Translations under genes and position numbers: made by a program
Notes under the pieces: model-generated
The model's database searches: none
The model's input: the letters and a program-made list of their open reading frames with translations, nothing else
Told to the model about the DNA's origin: nothing
From: Xanthostigma xanthostigma
Lineage: Eukaryota > Arthropoda > Insecta > Raphidioptera > Raphidiidae
Direction of reading: 5' to 3'
Assembly: GCA_963575645.1 (NCBI GenBank)
Contig: OY754467.1
Coordinates: forward strand, 744,001-808,000
DNA length: 64,000 nucleotides
Shown here: positions 60,701 to 64,000 of the stretch, piece after piece
Layout: every line of letters starts with the position of its first letter
Numbering within the stretch: position 1 is the stretch's first letter

Positions 60701-61429
60701 TCAGCATTATTAGACTTCTAGCCTGTACCAGAATCTGCCCAACAGAATATAAAAAACAAAATTCTTAACGATAATTAACAAATGAACTTTCGTTTATAGA
60801 TTCGATTTTATTTTGTTTTAATTAGAAACAAAACAAGTCGTATAGATGACAAATGCATATCGGAATAAACAATAGACAGTTTAAATGGATTCTATTTGAA
60901 CGGTCAGTAGCAAACGACAGTAATTAATTCATGCTAGGTTATGCCTATTAATTATTGTAGATAAATTTCCTCGTCTTTATAAAGCTAAGATTTAATTAGA
61001 TGTTAATCGGGATACAATTTTAAAACTCAAGCTGTTTGCCTTCGTCAGTCCGCCAGCGGTCCCTTCTCAACCGATTTATGAATTGTGATTACTCCTTTTT
61101 AACATGCTTGTATATGATTCGAGTTCGGCTCGGCACTACTCGACACTGTTCGGAAATTTCAAAGCAAGCAATTTTAGAACAGCAGTATAATATTACGCAC
61201 GAAAACATGTCATTATAAGAAATAACTGCCAAATTTTATATATAATTTGCACCCAATTTTGGTGAAAGTTATTGAAGAAATTTTACTGTTTTTTTATTGT
61301 TTCCGTAAATAATGAGTTCGTCTAATTTGCATATTGCTAATTATATATATCGCAAATTGATCTGTCAGTGTCCCCTATATTATTAAACGAGCTAATCTTG
61401 TACCTACCTATGTCCCTAAATATTTTCTT
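60701..61429. other. Non-coding stretch
   Basis: AT-rich; the 60-codon plus ORF at 61036 has no supporting features. Confidence 0.35.
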
Positions 61430-61755
61430 GAAAACGGCCCTAAAGATTTGGATGAAATTTACTGAAAAGGGATTTTGGGGGGCAAAAAATCGTTTTAGCT
61501 AGGTCTCATCTCTCCGTTTTCTTACAAATTTTATCATTATAAAAATCAATTCTTGACGTATGAAAATACTTAAATATTGTAAGTAGGTTTTGGAATTTTA
61601 TACAAACAATGAAACAATTGTTTTCAAAATATTATGACAGTTAATCTTTAATTACTATCCAAGTAAGACTTAAAATAAATACGTATTTGAAAGAAAGTTA
61701 AGAACAATTATTATTATAGGTGAGTAATTTTAATAAATAAACTTTTAACCTTTTG
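61430..61755 (+). repeat. Solo interior module of family B
   Basis: GAAAACGGCCCTAAAGATTT through GGTGAGTAATTTTAATAAAT matches the interior of copies 4 and 6, without their ends, so the interior is probably an element of its own. Confidence 0.7.
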
Positions 61756-62519
61756 ATATGAATATAATTAATGCTGCCTTATACCGCGTTGATACTAATT
61801 GATAGTGTTTTATCCTTGATCCCCGCGCCGACACAAGTCCGATAAAAGCTTACCACAGCATATCATTCTTTTTATTTAACTTTCCGAGCAAAGCTCGGTC
61901 ACCCAGGTACTATCTTTTATATTGCATTTTTTTCTGAAAAATTATATTCTTGTTTGGCGATGAGAAAATCTTTCGCTCACTATACTCAACTTATGACACT
62001 CGAGAAGGAAGTGAGCTTTTGAAAAGTGACAGAATCTTTTCAATCGGTTCAGTAGCTCCTGAGATCACTCGCTACGTACAAACAAACGTACGATTTTTTT
62101 TCTTTTTTTATATTATATTTGGCGATAAAAAATGTTATAAAACGAAGAAAGGATAAAAATGTAAGAGAATCCAATATTTCAATTTCAAATAATCCTGCTG
62201 TCTTTCCTTATACTTTCTTTCTGTTTATTTTCTTTTTAAATTGTTTCCGCTGCGGAAAACCACGGCAATCACTCATCTATCCAGCGACGGCCGGCTGAGT
62301 GGTTTCGGCGACTTTGTTTACGGACGCCACTGCAATCGGTCATCTCCGTGACAAGCGGAAATGCGATTAAAATATCTATGACCGCTAGGCAAAACACGCT
62401 ATGTCAAATAATTGTCAGTATTTTTCCCCGTATCTTCAGATCAATATTTGTACCATACCAAATTACTCACTTGCTATAGTCAAGTTCGCTACAAATTAAT
62501 TTTTTTATAAATACTAAAC

Positions 62520-62880
62520 TTCATTTAACGTCACTCGATATAACGACAAACTCCTTAAAACGTCGAAATTACTTAACTCCTGTTGCTCATACAATGATAC
62601 ACTCTAAATAACGACATGCTTACTCTAAATAACGACAACAATAGGTCATCATTAAGCAATAAAAGAGTAGGTACTTGTTTGTTATTTTGTTGCTTTGTTG
62701 TCGGCACCATGCGTACCGATGATTCTAAGAAATTCTTTCTTTTGTTTGTTTATCTTTCATAGCCCAGCTGTAATTTGTGATAGTATGAATGTTTGTTGTC
62801 AGTTGTAAATATTAATGGATTATTTCTTCTCTCCGTTTAACGACAACTCTCAATAACACCACAAAGGTATCGAATTGTGG
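62520..62880 (+). mobile_element. Degraded pogo-like remnant
   Basis: Repeated CGATATAACGACAAACTCC, CTCTAAATAACGACA and CCGTTTAACGACAACTCT words resemble the subterminal repeats of the element at 20661. Ends are lost. Confidence 0.4.
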
Positions 62881-63166
62881 GGAATGCCGCCGTAAGCCAA
62901 TCTTTATCCGAAAATATGGGGGGAAAAACATTAAAAATTGTTAGGCGTGGACGATTTTGCCTTCAAGCCATAGTTTTAAAGGATTTGTTAGCAAATAATA
63001 TTTGAAGTTAGGAAATTATATAACAAATCAATCATCTGTGAAAATTTTTGTCAAGCATTCAGTTTGTCAAATGGAATTTGACGAAGTCATTTTTGTGATT
63101 ATGCAATCATTTAATGATTAATTTAAATCGCTTTCCAAAATTAGATTAAAAACAATAGAATTACAG

Positions 63167-63379
63167 TTCCTCAGAAGTACAGTCGAAGCTGTGACTTTAC
63201 ACATTATTTCTAATATCAGAAGTGTAATGCAATGGGAAAATACAGTTCAAAAAGTGCCACGGTTTGTGTGCAAAATCGACAGGAAATTAGAGGCTTGTAA
63301 ACAGGTAAACGGAGGTCTCGATTTACAGCAGGTGTCTAAATTATGCAGTACATGCCAGCAGTTTCCAAACTGTGGATGA
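63167..63379 (+). CDS. Candidate exon, unidentified
   Basis: After AATTACAG the frame reads F-L-R-S-T-V-E-A-V-T-L-H and continues through V-P-R-F-V-C-K-I-D-R-K-L-E-A-C-K-Q to a strong donor CAG|GTAAAC at about 63304, or through a Cys-rich tail to TGA at 63377. Composition is more protein-like than the neighbourhood. No family recognised; the upstream exon is not found. Confidence 0.3.
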   Translation, partial: FLRSTVEAVTLHIISNIRSVMQWENTVQKVPRFVCKIDRKLEACKQVNGGLDLQQVSKLCSTCQQFPNCG

Positions 63380-64000
63380 ATTACCCATCGCAAAATATCT
63401 TTTTAAGGCTGACCAGATCTCCTGATTACGAGAAAACTACCGTATCTATTTTTAAAATGAAACTTCTTTATCAATAAGCACGGTGACAGATTTAAAAAAT
63501 TCAGTTCTAATATTTCCGAAAAAAAACATTATTTCAGCTATCAATTACATTTTAACGCAATTTTTTGCATTTTAATCTTTCTATTTTGAAGTAATCGCGA
63601 AAACACTTGTGACATCACGCTTCAGTGACAGCTGACATTAGATGTTGTATTTATGGGTGTAGAGCTGTGGTTCAGAGGTATTTCTTAAAAAGTCATATAA
63701 ATTTACTTAATGATATGATTTGTATTAAGTATTTTCTTAAAAGTGTTGTGTGTGTTTGTTGGCATAACTTTTGACCACCAGGCTGCTGACTAGAATCACT
63801 GTTTACCGGACTAATTTCGGCCATCTCCAAAACAAAAGCCGATCGGAACGGAAGTATTTTTCGTTCTAAAAATCAATCCCGAACAATGATCGAAATCACA
63901 TTGTAAACACTATAGTAGTACAATAATTGATTCTAGAGTTAAAAATTCGGGATGTGATGATAAACAATAATTTCTGAGATAAATGACGGAACAATTAAAT
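63380..64000. other. Non-coding window end
   Basis: AT-rich; no exon or repeat pair seen before the window ends. Confidence 0.35.

Overview
The window is nuclear DNA from an insect. Its genes are split by short GT-AG introns, the non-coding DNA is AT-rich, and it carries many Tc1/mariner, pogo, PIF/Harbinger, hAT and Helitron derivatives. The gene set (CYP2-clan P450, multi-CAP protein, GH47 ER mannosidase, PPIL1, MPPED) is animal. The mobile-element cohort recalls moth and beetle genomes, but I cannot decide the order from this sequence. There are no prokaryotic features.

The first 10.4 kb is the dense part. A possible last exon of a small plus-strand gene (1-415) is followed by an MPPED-type metallophosphoesterase (minus, 4 exons, 2023-4101) and the spliceosomal cyclophilin PPIL1 (minus, 2 exons, 4547-5147). 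Head-to-head with PPIL1, 473 bp apart, lies the ER alpha-1,2-mannosidase MAN1B1 (plus, 8 exons, 5621-10427). I could join all three gene models in frame from start to stop by reading the splice sites.

From 10.4 to 40 kb the DNA is gene-poor and packed with repeats: paired 0.7 kb TTAA-flanked MITEs, a 1.2 kb near-perfect foldback, a pogo MITE, Helitrons with tRNA-Lys-like inserts, and a seven-copy MITE-like family (family B). Within it a minus-strand gene of unknown family ends in an exon (19706-20215) coding a Cys-rich tail with a CAAX-like end. Candidate upstream exons lie at 34073-34220 (phase-compatible) and 37161-37296, and a GC-rich candidate 5' UTR exon at about 22988-23310.

At 40.3-42.1 kb there is a complete three-exon CYP305-like cytochrome P450 (minus). 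From 50.0 to 59.3 kb there is a five-exon minus-strand gene coding a 621-residue intracellular-type protein with three tandem CAP domains (GAPR-1-like). Its introns are filled with Helitron, hAT, mariner-like and hairpin elements. The last 4.7 kb holds degraded repeats and one weak candidate exon (63167-63379).

MAN1B1 (ER glycan trimming), PPIL1 (splicing) and the P450 (ER membrane oxidation) are unrelated housekeeping or metabolic functions; nothing suggests co-regulation apart from the shared PPIL1/MAN1B1 promoter interval. The most unusual sequence features are the triple CAP fusion, hairpin repeats whose loop is inverted between copies while the arms change together, and the tRNA-Lys-like module inside Helitrons.
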